Counted from the first letter of the stretch, positions 22,011-32,859 are shown. The stretch is DNA of 64,000 bases from Lucinisca nassula (GCA_963580285.1 OY757017.1:116027527-116091526); one strand, 5' to 3'. Notes: a model not told the origin generated them from the sequence alone. Program-made: numbers and translations.

Positions 22011-22164
22011 GAAGATATTTAAGGGCCACTGATGACACTTTGGTTTGTAGGAGGTAAGTCAAAACCATTAACCCTAAAGATCACAGTCATGCTCTGCCGT
22101 CCGTTGTTACTTAAAACGTCATTGTTGGAAACAGAATGGATGATCAGGGCCTACTCTGTTTGCT

Positions 22165-22460
22165 TTTGTTTGTTTGTTTGATTTGAGGTTTAACGTCCCC
22201 GTCAACACTGTATAGGTCATTTCCAATTTTGTGGGACTTTTGCCCGACAATGAGACGAATCGACATCTCAAGCCCTGACGCCCAATGAAACCAAAACGGT
22301 TTATAAGCATGGGCGGCCCGACTCGCACCGTTTTGCCTGGACAGGCTTTGATCATCTAAGCGGATTACCAGTACCTGTGTGCGATCGGTTTCAGTTAACT
22401 CTGCGTGGAAGCATGACACAGTCCATCTATTTATTCAAGCCTCGGTGGGCGGGGGCCAGC
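22165..22460 (-). mobile_element. SINE-like repeat R1 copy
   Basis: From GCCCCCGCCCACCGAGGC (minus strand) to GACGTTAAACCTCAAATC and (CAAA)n. Confidence 0.75.
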
Positions 22461-22544
22461 CGTTTGCAAGTATATTCAGTAGATGACAAAAACAGGCTGC
22501 ATATTTAGATGCGGTTTTTCTCGGCATTGATTGGTTGCTTGTAT

Positions 22545-22620
22545 TGGAGTTTAACGTCCCAGTCAACACTATTTTAGGTCATTTTCGAGCCGGCCAGTTT
22601 ACCTATCCACAATGAAAACT
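22545..22620 (-). repeat. SINE 3' fragment
   Basis: The plus strand reads GGAGTTTAACGTCCCAGTC with the adjoining body, matching the 3' end of the SINE at 21600-21893. Confidence 0.55.
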
Positions 22621-22722
22621 CCATCTAAAATAAACTGTCATCAAGATAAATATAAACATAATCAAAGACCATAATCAGACACCGCATTTAAGTGTGTTCT
22701 TACGTACATGTAACTACACTGG

Positions 22723-22726
<4 letters not shown>

Positions 22727-22785
<59 letters not shown>
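22727..22785. repeat. (CT)n microsatellite
   Basis: About 29 uninterrupted CT dinucleotides. An open frame through it is a low-complexity artefact. Confidence 0.95.
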
Positions 22786-22786
<1 letters not shown>

Positions 22787-23289
22787 ATTCCGTATAATAA
22801 ATACAGAGTGTGAGTTCGCTTCACATTATGTGAGTGCGCTTCACATTAGGTTTAGGTCACACGACTCAGCTGATACTTACTTGTGTGAAAGCTTGGTAGT
22901 CACGCAGTAGAAAGTTTCTAATCCATCCGCAGTACTCTGGCATTCGGCTCTGAATGATTGTCTGCTCTATTTGTAACAACCCAACTAGCACGCATCAGCT
23001 GGCCAATGTCGGACCGACAGCGAAACGACGAAATAAGTTGCTGTACTCAAGTTCTTATAGAAGGCTAACGACTCGGTTCGTATTGCATTGATTGTGATCG
23101 ACCTAATTTTATCACAGTCTATAGAAGGCACCAGAATACACCGGATATTTCCCAATCTGCCATTTTGGGGATTTTATTGGAATCAGAGGCAAACCGGGAA
23201 GATCGCCTTTAAGTTCTAGTCAGAATCACAATGGACCCGCGGGATCAAAACTGCATGCCATTCGTTTTTCTTTTTTTTTTGTCTCTTAT

Positions 23290-23410
23290 AATTATAACTC
23301 GTCAGTGAGCATGTGGGTAAGAGCACTGCCCCTTTATCATCAGGTCTCTCATCGCTGTAGGTCTATCACCGTTGTAGTTTCGAGCCTGGGTCAAGTCTCA
23401 TGTGACGGAA
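23290..23410 (+). repeat. tRNA-like SINE head
   Basis: A-box-like GAGCATGTGGGTAAGAGC (about 23308-23325) and B-box-like GTTTCGAGCCTGGG (about 23378-23391), wider apart than in a tRNA because of a duplicated GTAGGTC-type stretch. Confidence 0.5.
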
Positions 23411-23453
23411 GGTCAGGCGGCTTTACTCCGGGTACTCCGGTTTTCGCCCTTCT

Positions 23454-23720
23454 CTAGTTGACGATCGGGTCTAAATTAGGGAAATAATCTTCAAAGGACC
23501 GTAGAAATAATAATAATAATAAAAAAATCCCCAGTGGCTTCTTTTCAAGTGGATACGATTTTAGATGTAGAAACAAATAACGTTGAGATGATCCCAGCTG
23601 ATAAAGTCCATTTCCATCTCCTAAGTCCGTTTTCCGTCCTAGTGAAAAATGTCTAATAAGGTAAGTTGGATGTGGTGGGTGTTCTTTACAATATCCATAG
23701 TGTTCCTGTACAACACTAAT
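23454..23720 (-). CDS. Unknown exon-like frame in retroelement cargo
   Basis: On the minus strand the sequence TTATTTTATTACAG (AG near 23721-23722) is a good acceptor, followed by an open frame of about 85 codons with motifs RHFSLGRKTDL and LGSSQRYLFLHLKS. Part of it is conserved, in inverted orientation, at 19450-19720, which suggests a real protein family duplicated inside the retroelement. I do not recognise the family. No donor or continuation is assured. It may be a transduced host exon or a remnant of another mobile element. Confidence 0.35.
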   Translation of the reverse strand: MSVVQEHYGYCKEHPPHPTYLIRHFSLGRKTDLGDGNGLYQLGSSQRYLFLHLKSYPLEKKPLGIFLLLLLFLRSFEDYFPNLDPIVN

Positions 23721-23756
23721 GTCGTCGGGCTGTAATAAAATAAAGTTTACTGTCAC

Positions 23757-24130
23757 ATGTACATCTTCACCTAAGCATGACCTTAAGGGGCATACTCAGG
23801 ACTTTATTATTTTAAAGTCACTAAAGTTCTGATCACTAAATCTTCGTCCATGCATAGTCTTCAGGACTATACAAGGCACAAATTAGTGTCACTGAAATGT
23901 CAATGTACTATAACCATTAGTACTACTACGATCACATGAGCTATATACATGATGAAAACACATCGTACGATAAAGTTCATATGCTATGCAAATAGTTCAT
24001 AACATGTAACAAAAGCTATATACCGTTGAATAGCTTAACACTGTTAACTTAGACATAAGTTAACAAACACGTTCATATAACTAGTGTTCATAAATAATCT
24101 GCTTAATAACACTGTGCACAGATTTTTCGT
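23757..24130. other. Env 3' flank, nothing recognised
   Basis: AT-rich with no frame; includes the region immediately after the env stop codon. Confidence 0.4.
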
Positions 24131-26101
24131 TTATTTCTTTGCCCATGCCGCCGTTGCGTCAGTCCACTTGAAGGTCTTTTGTCCTTCCTCAACGTTATCG
24201 ACGTTTTGTTCTTCGATCAGAGTGGACATCTCGATAACATCACCTTTGATCGGTGACCGTTTCACATTCACCTTCTCAAGATCATGTGTGTTAGCCTGTC
24301 TTACACCAATTATCTTAATGACAAAGTTTCTTCTACGTAAGATTATTAAGATAATTGCAATTAATAATACCGTCGATGCAATACTGATTAGCATAACATG
24401 TATCCAACTAGTATTGGATTTATTCTCATCTAATATTACAGGTGTATTGTTTCTTGTTTCATGGAGTAGATTTTGTAAAGGAATCTCTTTCAGACCTGAC
24501 AAATGTGGTGGCAACTTCATTGGTTTAGATCCTAATTTAGTTTTAAGATCGGGCCAAAAGTAAAAGGTTGAAACATTATGTAATTTCAAAAGTGCTTTCA
24601 AAGGATCTGACCTTTCAAAGTTTTTATGTCTGCCAAAATATTCAGGTAACTGTAAATATTTGTTTGAGGCTTTACATGTGTTATTTAACCGGATAATGCC
24701 AAGTGGTGGTATGATTTTAATGTCAGCATTCTTCGGTTCATATGACTGACAATTTAATGTAAATGTCAGAGGTCTATTTGTGACAACAATCCAAATACCA
24801 AATGACAAGTACTTCGTAGTTGGCAACCTTTCATCCAACACAACTACTTGTTTACAATACTTTTTAATGTCATGCAGGTTTTGCATGAACAGAGATACAA
24901 CGCAAAACTTATTTACGTTGGTCTGATAAAATGCTGTCTCAGGATTGCAGAACTGAAAATGATAGTTATTACACATCTGAAATGTACTTTCAGATAGAAG
25001 GGAAAACTTTGTTTTATCCTTTGAGACCAGTAACATTTCATTTTCTAAACTGTATTTTAATAATACATCAGTCTGGTTATTTGAGAGTAGGGGTAGTGGT
25101 AAGTTATGTATTTTATACACTTCATATTCTTCTTTCGTGTTAATTAGTGGAATCTTAAGGATAATTCTAATTTCATTATTTTCAAGATATGTTATACATG
25201 TCAATGTCTTATAAAAATACCAAATATCCTTACGAGGATTTTTAGGAAGCTCAAAGTTATTAGGAAGTTTTGTTTCTACTTCAATTAATAATTGCTTCAT
25301 ATCTTTAGGAGAAATTGTATTAGTTGATAAATGATGCATTGACAACATGTTTAGTTCAGATTTTAAGCTCTCAAGATAAAATATAGCATCTTGCGTGGTA
25401 AGCCTAATTTCATCAAGTATCATTTTGAATTGTAAGTATGTATGAATAAATTGTTCAAGTCTAACAAACTGTTGTTCGATTGTTCTTTCGAGCAATCTTA
25501 TTTTATGGTCAAGCTTCTGAATAACTATGATGAGATCCATAATTGATCTCCTATTTTCTGCTACTTGCATTCTTGTTAAGTTAAGTACAGATAAACTTAC
25601 ATCAAGATCATGTATTATCTGATTTTGGTTAAGTGCCAAGGTTTTAATATTTCTATCTATGTTCTCAAGGTCACTTTCTGATACAGTGCCAAAAAGAGTG
25701 CTCATTAATTGTCCTATTATAGGAATTAATGACCTTTTGTGTTCATGACTGTTTACTGAAAGTGTCTGGTACTCATCAAAGTTTTCATAAACAGACTTGT
25801 ATGTATCTGTTAAAAGGTTAACTTCAACATGTAAACTTTGGAATGTTTCTACATATCCCGTTAAATTTGACTTCTGATAAAATCTTGTCATATATTTCAC
25901 AATTTCATCAGTACGAACAAGATCGTTTTGAATTTTTAAAATCAAATTTTCAAACGGTCTCAAATCATGAATAAATGTTACAGACCAGTGTGCATCGTTA
26001 ATAAAGACTTCATTAGTCTTTTGAAACACAACATTTTCGGATGTAAAGAGTCCGAATGCTTGGCTAACAAACAATGATCCCAAGATTAATGTGATCATCA
26101 T
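24131..26101 (-). CDS. env: Envelope-like fusion glycoprotein of the Ty3-like element
   Basis: A 656-codon intact frame. An N-terminal hydrophobic stretch (residues 2-17) looks like a signal peptide. A basic HKRS at 121-124 precedes a Gly/hydrophobic segment with LFGT (137-140) and SESDLENI. This matches the cleavage-plus-fusion-peptide plan of baculovirus F and errantivirus Env proteins. Long helical stretches follow (about 145-270), then a Cys-containing region, several N-glycosylation motifs, one membrane span (about 566-588) closed by RRR, and a 65-residue cytoplasmic tail. An acceptor-like TTTAATTTCAG ends 10 bases upstream of the start codon, suggesting expression from a spliced RNA as in gypsy. 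By family, it would mediate membrane fusion; no activity can be inferred for this copy. Confidence 0.8.
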   Translation of the reverse strand: MMITLILGSLFVSQAFGLFTSENVVFQKTNEVFINDAHWSVTFIHDLRPFENLILKIQNDLVRTDEIVKYMTRFYQKSNLTGYVETFQSLHVEVNLLTDTYKSVYENFDEYQTLSVNSHEHKRSLIPIIGQLMSTLFGTVSESDLENIDRNIKTLALNQNQIIHDLDVSLSVLNLTRMQVAENRRSIMDLIIVIQKLDHKIRLLERTIEQQFVRLEQFIHTYLQFKMILDEIRLTTQDAIFYLESLKSELNMLSMHHLSTNTISPKDMKQLLIEVETKLPNNFELPKNPRKDIWYFYKTLTCITYLENNEIRIILKIPLINTKEEYEVYKIHNLPLPLLSNNQTDVLLKYSLENEMLLVSKDKTKFSLLSESTFQMCNNYHFQFCNPETAFYQTNVNKFCVVSLFMQNLHDIKKYCKQVVVLDERLPTTKYLSFGIWIVVTNRPLTFTLNCQSYEPKNADIKIIPPLGIIRLNNTCKASNKYLQLPEYFGRHKNFERSDPLKALLKLHNVSTFYFWPDLKTKLGSKPMKLPPHLSGLKEIPLQNLLHETRNNTPVILDENKSNTSWIHVMLISIASTVLLIAIILIILRRRNFVIKIIGVRQANTHDLEKVNVKRSPIKGDVIEMSTLIEEQNVDNVEEGQKTFKWTDATAAWAKK

Positions 26102-26121
26102 TATGTTAATCTGAAATTAAA
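26102..26121 (-). promoter_or_regulatory. Putative env splice acceptor
   Basis: The minus strand reads a pyrimidine-rich tract ending TTTAATTTCAG, with AG at 26111-26112, just before the env start. A matching donor-like AAG/GTAGGT lies in the leader at 32041/32040, a few codons after a short upstream ATG (32052-32050). Splicing is inferred, not shown. Confidence 0.5.
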
Positions 26122-26231
26122 TAAAAATGGGCATTACTACACTGTTAAACGAGGTACTTATTTACAATTCACCTCTATTAACATACATGAGGCCTTTACC
26201 TCATTAAAGAACATAACATTACGAGGTCATT

Positions 26232-26738
26232 TTATAACATATTAGACATTAACCTCAAGAGTTGCTTTAAACTCTCTGCTCTATCTCGAGACTTTCTTCG
26301 TCTCTTTTTCAATGACCTAACTGTCTCGCTGGCTACACTATTAGACAGTGGCTTCTGTGAATAAACTACATTCACATCCATATCACTAGCTAAATCATTG
26401 TTTTCAACCAAAGGCATAGAACAGGAATTATCAGAGGATAAATCATCATTACACTCCATGTCCTTGACCTCAGCTTCTTCACTTTGATTTTGCCTAGCTT
26501 CTTTGTGTTTTAACCTTTTCTGTTATTCCATTAAAGGTATATCTTCTTCACCAGAAGACGTTTCTCTTTCTTGTCTGTATTTCTTGACTAGCTTAGCCAA
26601 GGGAATTTGTTCTTCTGAATCAGAATCAGATTCTGTCTCCGACTCAGAGGCCTGAGATGGAATTACATATGCTGCGTCTCTAAGTTTTCTACTATTTTCA
26701 TTTTTGGAAACTAGCCAATCTTCTACATTTGCCAACAT
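26232..26738 (-). pseudogene. C-terminal end of the env element's pol
   Basis: Two open stretches (26523-26738 and 26232-26459) lie in the same frame. A single TAA at 26523-26525 separates them. The upstream region 26739-26904 is similar in style but shifted by frameshifts near 26790 and 26915 relative to the integrase frame. The protein is acidic and Ser/Glu-rich, then Lys/Arg-rich (KKRRRKSRDR). It follows the integrase and precedes env, so it is best read as the eroded tail of Pol; a separate small gene is possible. Confidence 0.5.
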
Positions 26739-26904
26739 TAAATCACCTGCATATACTCTACTTGTTGTACCATCTAATTGTTTTTAATTATGAAAGATAC
26801 AGGTCCAGTTTTCTCAATTATTCTATAATAAGGTTTCCATTTCTGTCCTAATTTACCTTTTCTTTGTTTATTTTGGTAATAAACTGGATCTCCTACTTTT
26901 AACT

Positions 26905-29247
26905 CTACCTCTTTAACATTTTATCTGCATATTTAGCCTGGCGCTTCTTTGCTTTTTGTAAGTAATTTCTGACATGTACAAAAGCTCTGTGCTGTTCTTG
27001 TAAAGCGACTTGGTGAAAATCTTCACCTAAATATTTTCTCCTAGGCTGTAATATATTGTCAACTGGCAATACTACATCTCTGTTGTAAAGCAAATAATAA
27101 GGCGAAAATTTAGAAGATTCACTAACATTAAATCTAATTGCTGCTAAACTTTGACAAAGATACAAATCCCAGCTCTGTTGATTATCAGCTACCATTTTAG
27201 CTAAAATGTCATGCAAAGTTCTATGGAATCTTTCAACTTTTGCATTGCTCTGAGGATGATACACGCTTGTCAAAATATGGTCAACATTAAGTTTTTCCAA
27301 TGTCTCCCTGACCATCTTGTTTACATTCTCAGTTCCATTGTCCGTCACGATCTGTAAAGGACAGCCAAAACGTGGGAAAATGTGTCCAATGATCAATTCA
27401 GCTACTGTTTCAGCAGTCTTATCTGGAACTGCAAAAGCTTCAGGCCAACCACTATACCAATCAACAAATGCAATGATATATTTATTGCCCGACAAAGTTG
27501 TTGGATATGGACCCGAAAGATCAAGACTGAGTTTTGCCATAGGGTATGGTGGAATATCTGTTTCTTGTAATGGATATTTCGTTTTCTGCATTGACCTAGT
27601 TCTGCGAGTCATACAATCAGAAACATACTTGTGAATTTCTTTGAACAAATTTGGCCAAAAATATTTCCGACGAATGGAATTAAAAGTTTTCTGTACCCCC
27701 ATATGACCATTACTGTCATGATACTGAGTTACAACCAAAGATCTAAGATGTTTTGGAATATACAATCTTAAATTTGGGTCGTCATTGGCATTTGATAAAT
27801 AGTATACCAATCCATCTACGAAGAGATAATGTTTTTGAACATCCTTACTCTCTTCTCCATTCAAAATCATTGACCTAATGTTTGAAATTTCATCATCCCT
27901 AGTTTGTTCAATTTTCATGTCAAAGCCTTCTTTTGTAAAATCAGAACAATCACACTTTTCAAATGTATCTTCATTTGGAAGACTACAACCAGCAAAAGCT
28001 TTTGGATCAAACTGGTTAGAGTCTAACACATTCACCTGATATAAGTTGTCATTGACATCAAGTGCCTTTTCTACTTCTACGTCTTCACTAACTGTACTTT
28101 CCTCAGTTTTGTTTACATTATCTGGATGCCTGGAAAGTAGGTCAGCGCATGTATTTGTTGTACCAGCAATGTACTCTATAGTACAATTATAGCCTGACAT
28201 ACTTAAAGCCCAAAGTTGAATCTTTTTGTTTTGCATAGGAGATTCAAGCAAGTATTTCAGAGGTTTATGATCAGTTCTTATGACAAACTGAGCATTGTGC
28301 AGATAATAATCTAACTTCTGAACAGCAAAATGTATAGCAAATGCTTCTTTTTCTACTACAGACCACTTACATTGGGACTTACTAAGTTTGTGGGACAAAT
28401 AATAAATTGGTTTTTCATCACCCTCACACTCTTGTGTAAGGCATGCACCAACACACGAGTTGCTAGCATCTGTATAAAGAACATATGGTTTATTTGGATC
28501 TGGATAAACCAAAAGTGGGACAGCTGTTAAACTTTCTTTCAAGTATTCAAATGCAGTTTGATGTACGTCTGACCACTTATAATGTGCATATTTTCTTGTC
28601 AAAGCAATGATTGGTTCAGCTATCTGAGAGAAGTTTGGAATGAATCTTCTGTAGTAAGAACACATACCAATGAATAATCTTACTTCTTTTACACACGTTG
28701 GAACAGGTAAAGATCTTATTGCATCAACCTTCTTTTCATCAGGTTTGATTCCTTTTTCACTAATAACAAAGCCAAGATAATTAGTTTCTAATTTAAGAAA
28801 ACCACATTTCTTAAGCTTAAGTTTCAAATTATGCTGTCTTAATTTGTCAAAGATCAAACTAAGGTGCCTCAAATGTTCTTCCAATGTTGAGCTGAAAATC
28901 AATATATCATCAAGGTATGCTGTAGCAAAATCATTGCAACCTTGTAACACAACAGACATAAGTTCTTGAAATACCGCAGGAGCATTAAAAAGGCCAAAGG
29001 GCATCACATTGAACTCGAATAACCCTTTGTGACATGCGAAGGCTGTTTTTTCTTTGTCCTTCTCATCCATGGCAACCTGCCAATATCCACTTTTCAAGTC
29101 CAAAGATGTAAAGTATTTTGCTCTACCAAGTAAGGCTAAGATATCATCTATTAAGGGTAAAGGAAATGAATTTTTCTTTGTTATCTGATTTAATTTTCGA
29201 AAATCAACACAGAACCTTTTACTGCCATCTTTCTTGTCAACGATCAC
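26905..29247 (-). pseudogene. pol: RT-RNase H-integrase part of broken pol (env element)
   Basis: A 780-codon open frame. Reverse transcriptase: DFRKLNQIT near residue 16, active-site YLDD at 111-114. RNase H: TDAS at 259-262 and RTDHKPL at 324-330. Integrase: zinc-binding H510 and H515, C545, then catalytic D576, D636 and E672 with Ty3/retrovirus spacing (35 residues between the last two). The expected second Cys of the integrase CxxC (position 548) is Arg. The frame starts late: upstream in the same frame is a TAA at 29296-29298, a frameshift near 29330, and a MITE at 29475. The 3' end leaves frame near 26915. By family it would copy RNA to DNA and integrate it; this copy cannot encode a complete Pol. 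Confidence 0.85.
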
Positions 29248-29467
29248 AACAGGAAATGACCAAGGTGATCTTGACCTTTTAATTACATTTGCATCTTACA
29301 TTTCGTTAATTGCTTTGTCAATTACCTCTGTTTTTAATTGGAGTTCTATAAGGTTTCATCTTAATTTGTTCATGATTACCTATATCAATTTGCATTTTAA
29401 CTGTGTCTGTTTTTCCTAATTCAGAATCTTTGTTTGCAAATAAGTCTCTATTTCTCAAGATAAGACT

Positions 29468-30123
29468 TTCAATTGAAGGGGTTAGTGCAAGAAGGTACCT
29501 AAGTCACATTTTCATTATTTTGAGAAAAACGCGAAAAACAAAGTATTTTGCGAAAATTTAATATTTTGTGTTTCTTATTTTAAATAAATAGTTCTGTTGA
29601 TATATTCTATGATATGAAATGGTGTAAAGATCGCATAAATAGCCCGAAGTATATTGCAGATATTCATTAATTTCAATAATGTGTTTATGCAAGAAGGGGC
29701 CTAAGTCCATGGTTGTTTATGCAAGAAGGGGCCTAAGTCCATTGTTTAAAGGACATAATTTTCTCTATTTAGAGCAGAAATCTATTACATTTTATTGAAT
29801 ATGTATATTTTATCTTTTGTAGACTCTTTATAAGTTTCTTAAAACAAAGAGCTGAAACAAATGAACAACACATACACCGATAACTCGAAGTTGTTTGTGG
29901 TAAAAATGGACTTAGGCCCCTTCTTGCACCAAAGATACGACCTTGGACTTAGGACCCTTCCAAAGATTCAATGTAACTGTCATTTTTAATGCCAATAAAG
30001 AAATAGAGCATATCAAACTATATATCATATTGTAGGTCTTGGTATGATATATCTGAAAATAACAATATCTCAGATTTTTCCAAAAATGGACTTAGGTACC
30101 TTCTTGCACTAACCCCTTCAATT
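29468..30123. mobile_element. 642-bp MITE inserted in pol
   Basis: Inverted ends GGGGTTAGTGCAAGAAGGTA (from 29478) and its reverse complement (to 30116), with TTCAATT on both flanks (29468-29474 and 30117-30123). The interior is AT-rich with further GGCCTAAGTCCA words, two of them a direct pair at about 29692-29740. It separates the protease-side frame from the RT frame. The superfamily is unassigned: a 7-8 bp duplication would fit hAT-like elements, but part of the shared flank may belong to the ends. Confidence 0.8.
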
Positions 30124-30611
30124 TTTGACCTGTATTTTTCAGGTACATCAAGGTCTTTTAAGTCTAATCTATTTTCACAACTGTTATTTTGAATGACTGA
30201 ATCTACATGTGTAACATTATTTTGAAGCTCTGAAATTTTGGCTAACAAACCATGTCTATAAATTTTAATATATTTGTTGGTGTTGTTAACAATTAAAACT
30301 GGCAAAGATCTAAATTGTGCTAATGTAGAAACAGTATTAATAATTTGTAAGCCTGGTTGATTAGTTAAAAAACCTTTGTCTATTTGCGAAACCTCATATG
30401 ACGGACCTACTGGTAAGTCTGGATTTTCTCTTACTTTTCCATAGCATATCATGGCTGTATTAGGTTTTATTAAACATGTTCTTTTCATCCTAACTGTTGA
30501 AGCTATATGTATATCCTCCTCTAAATTAACATAGTGTTTACCATTGATTCTTAAGCATTTTAAAATCAAAGTATATCCTAACGTTATTCTGTTTAAGCCA
30601 GTCCAAACCAA
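30124..30611 (-). pseudogene. Pol segment between protease and RT (env element)
   Basis: An open frame overlapping the protease frame in another phase. The sequence after the protease core continues here, so a frameshift near 30570 is implied. It contains the linker expected between protease and RT, and at 30117 it runs into the MITE, where the last 30 or so codons are not viral. Confidence 0.6.
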
Positions 30612-30957
30612 GTATCAAATTTCTATTTAAATCTCGGATCACATAGAAGTCTTGAGACATTTCGGTACCACCGATACAAAACTGTACAGTAATGCAACCG
30701 TCGTACTTAAGCTCACTCCCATTTGCAGATTGTAAGCAAACTTTCTTTTGGGTGAGTCTTGGTTTATTCTTAAGCTGCTCATAAATTCTACGGTGCATTA
30801 ATGAACATTCAGCTCCAGTGTCTACAAGAGTTCTAAACCTTTGTTTACCTATTTTAACTAAACAAGAATTTGGACTGCCTGAAACATTGATCTTAAACTT
30901 TTGATGAGGTAAATGTCTATTGTTTTCTTCACTCATTACATCGACCCCTGCATGCAA
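30538..30957 (-). CDS. Retropepsin-type protease (env element)
   Basis: A 139-codon frame with the aspartic protease motif LVDTGAECS at residues 45-53 and a flap/second-domain motif ending LILGLDWL. It would cleave the Gag-Pol polyprotein. It overlaps the end of gag by 22 bases in a different phase, as expected for expression by ribosomal frameshifting. It loses the Pol frame near 30570 (see the next segment). Confidence 0.75.
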   Translation of the reverse strand: MHAGVDVMSEENNRHLPHQKFKINVSGSPNSCLVKIGKQRFRTLVDTGAECSLMHRRIYEQLKNKPRLTQKKVCLQSANGSELKYDGCITVQFCIGGTEMSQDFYVIRDLNRNLILGLDWLKQNNVRIYFDFKMLKNQW

Positions 30958-31865
30958 TGAGTGTCCCGGTTTTCCTGACCAGGTACTACATTTTGTACAC
31001 TATTCTGATGTCTAGGTCTTCCATGACCCATAAGTGGTCTACTTTGTTCTTTGTTTTTGCAATCTCTGGAAATGTGACCCTCTTGACCACAATTCCAGCA
31101 TTTTATCCTTGGGTTTCTATTTTGCTGTGTTGTTTTAACCCTATTGAATTTCCTAAATTTAAACCGTTGACCTCTAGAATGGTCAACATCCATAGGTGCC
31201 TCTTTTCTTTGTGGGTGAAATGTATGCGACATTTGAACCCTAGCCCTAAGATTCTGCTCATTAGTGGCGATTGCAATAGCCCCCTGTAATGTATCTGGCT
31301 GATCTCTCAATATTTTTAATTTCAAGTTGTCTTGTGTCAACCCATCAACAAAGATGTCAATAAGTTGACGTTCAACAGCATCGCCTCCTTGGTTTTGGTA
31401 GGCTTCTTCCGCTAAAGAAAGAATTCTTTCAGCGAAAAGCTGTATGTTTTCCCCTACTTTTTGTTTCACGCTGCGCAACAATGACAGCGCCATTTGCCTA
31501 TCCGTAACATCACTGAAACGGACAGCTAATTGTTCTTTAAGCTGTTGCCAATTACCGTCTGGGTTAGCCGCCATATACCTCTGTATAAAACCACTAACTG
31601 CATCCCCAGAAGATTGATATGCAATCAACTTCTTTCTTGCCTCAGGTATATCGGCAAGAATTGAATACTTTTCAATGGATTTTATCCATTCCCTAAAGTT
31701 TTTGGAGTTGCCATCAAATCTGATCACGCTTGTTGAGGCCCCCTGTGTCGTTAATGCCTGTGATACATTGGCAAGTTCTAATTGAATATTTACAAAAGCC
31801 TGTGCAGCAGGATCAAGCTGTTGTTGATGCTGAGTCTGTGCTTGGGCTTGTCCTTGTTGAGCCAT
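30936..31865 (-). CDS. gag: Gag structural protein (env element)
   Basis: A 309-codon intact frame. A Gln-rich N terminus (QQGQAQAQTQHQQQ) is followed by a helical capsid-like region (about residues 45-215), a basic stretch, and one CCHC zinc knuckle, CWNCGQEGHISRDC (about 255-268), for RNA packaging. The length suits a Ty3-like Gag. The start ATG at 31865 follows a leader of about 250 bases from the 5' LTR. The 3' end overlaps the protease frame. Confidence 0.85.
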   Translation of the reverse strand: MAQQGQAQAQTQHQQQLDPAAQAFVNIQLELANVSQALTTQGASTSVIRFDGNSKNFREWIKSIEKYSILADIPEARKKLIAYQSSGDAVSGFIQRYMAANPDGNWQQLKEQLAVRFSDVTDRQMALSLLRSVKQKVGENIQLFAERILSLAEEAYQNQGGDAVERQLIDIFVDGLTQDNLKLKILRDQPDTLQGAIAIATNEQNLRARVQMSHTFHPQRKEAPMDVDHSRGQRFKFRKFNRVKTTQQNRNPRIKCWNCGQEGHISRDCKNKEQSRPLMGHGRPRHQNSVQNVVPGQENRDTHCMQGSM

Positions 31866-32116
31866 ATTGAAAAGAAAAAAAAATGAATAAAAATAAATAA
31901 ATAAATTAATCTAAAATTAACTTTGGCCTACATTTTAGTTTTCGTTTTTAGATTAATTTGCCTCCATAATTTTGAATGATAATTGGTGACAGAACAAACG
32001 ACAAACATAACCAGAAAAAGTAAAAGTAAACGTCACCTACCTTGGTGTCCATTTTTCTGTTTCCGTCGTAAGGTTCCTTTTTTAATTTATCCGCAGCACG
32101 GCAACAAAGCGAGATA
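31866..32116 (-). promoter_or_regulatory. Leader of the env element
   Basis: Region between the 5' LTR and gag. It contains a short upstream ATG followed after four codons by a donor-like GTAGGT (32040 downward). The bases right after the LTR do not start with TGG, so the usual tRNA primer site is not evident. Confidence 0.5.
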
Positions 32117-32859
32117 TATAGCGTAGCTATACACCTTTGACTGTGATCGTATAGTGTTTCTTAATTATAAAATATAACTAAAGTCATATTGAGAGTTTCA
32201 GCAGCTTTATTAGGCAGGCACCTCATACGAGTGCACAACTCCTAAACCAGACTAACGGTCCGCAAGCTGATCAAGTAGACATCTGAAGTCTTGGTCAGAA
32301 AACCCCAGTATTTATAATCACTACAAAAATCTCACGCAATATCCCTCTCTCATTGCATCATGCTTGTTATCGCAACACTTGCCAAAATCTCTTCTAACTA
32401 TAAGCTATCTGTCATGATTTTGATGACTGCACTAATAATATGATCTTTAAAATGCAGTTTCATCAGGTTTCTAAAGTACTTCACATGGACACCTGCTTAA
32501 ATAACCTTTAAAAGGAAATGTCAGAGTCATATGATATTACAAAATTAAGCTGGCTCATAATCAAGTGATGATTTGAATGGCTGCCAGGTACATGTATGTG
32601 CATGTATGTGCAATTCAAGTGCATCTCTGCATTTTATGCAAAGTTATATAATTGATGTTTCAGGGTTTTAAAATGAAGCTGTTTCATAATAAGAATTGAA
32701 GCTTAATATTTTCATAACAGTACCGAGACAGAAGCTTACTGCCTTTTCAACACTCATTCAGTCATATCATCATTCTTACACACCTTCAACAATATTCCAG
32801 TCATACACATGATGACATGCCTATGCAAAATATCATGTGCATAACATGACTATGTTATA
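32117..32859 (-). repeat. 5' LTR of the env element
   Basis: 743 bp with the same boundaries and length as 17958-18700 and one base difference. It is flanked on the outside by CTTC (32860-32863). Confidence 0.92.

Noticed and set aside
22692..22910. Frame through the CT microsatellite
   Set aside because: It encodes a serine/leucine run produced by the dinucleotide repeat.
24084..24563. 159-codon plus-strand frame
   Set aside because: Antisense shadow of the envelope-like gene.
32100..32116. A conventional tRNA primer site for the env element
   Set aside because: The bases after the 5' LTR (minus strand TCTCGCTTTG) do not start with TGG. A different primer or displaced site is possible but cannot be shown.
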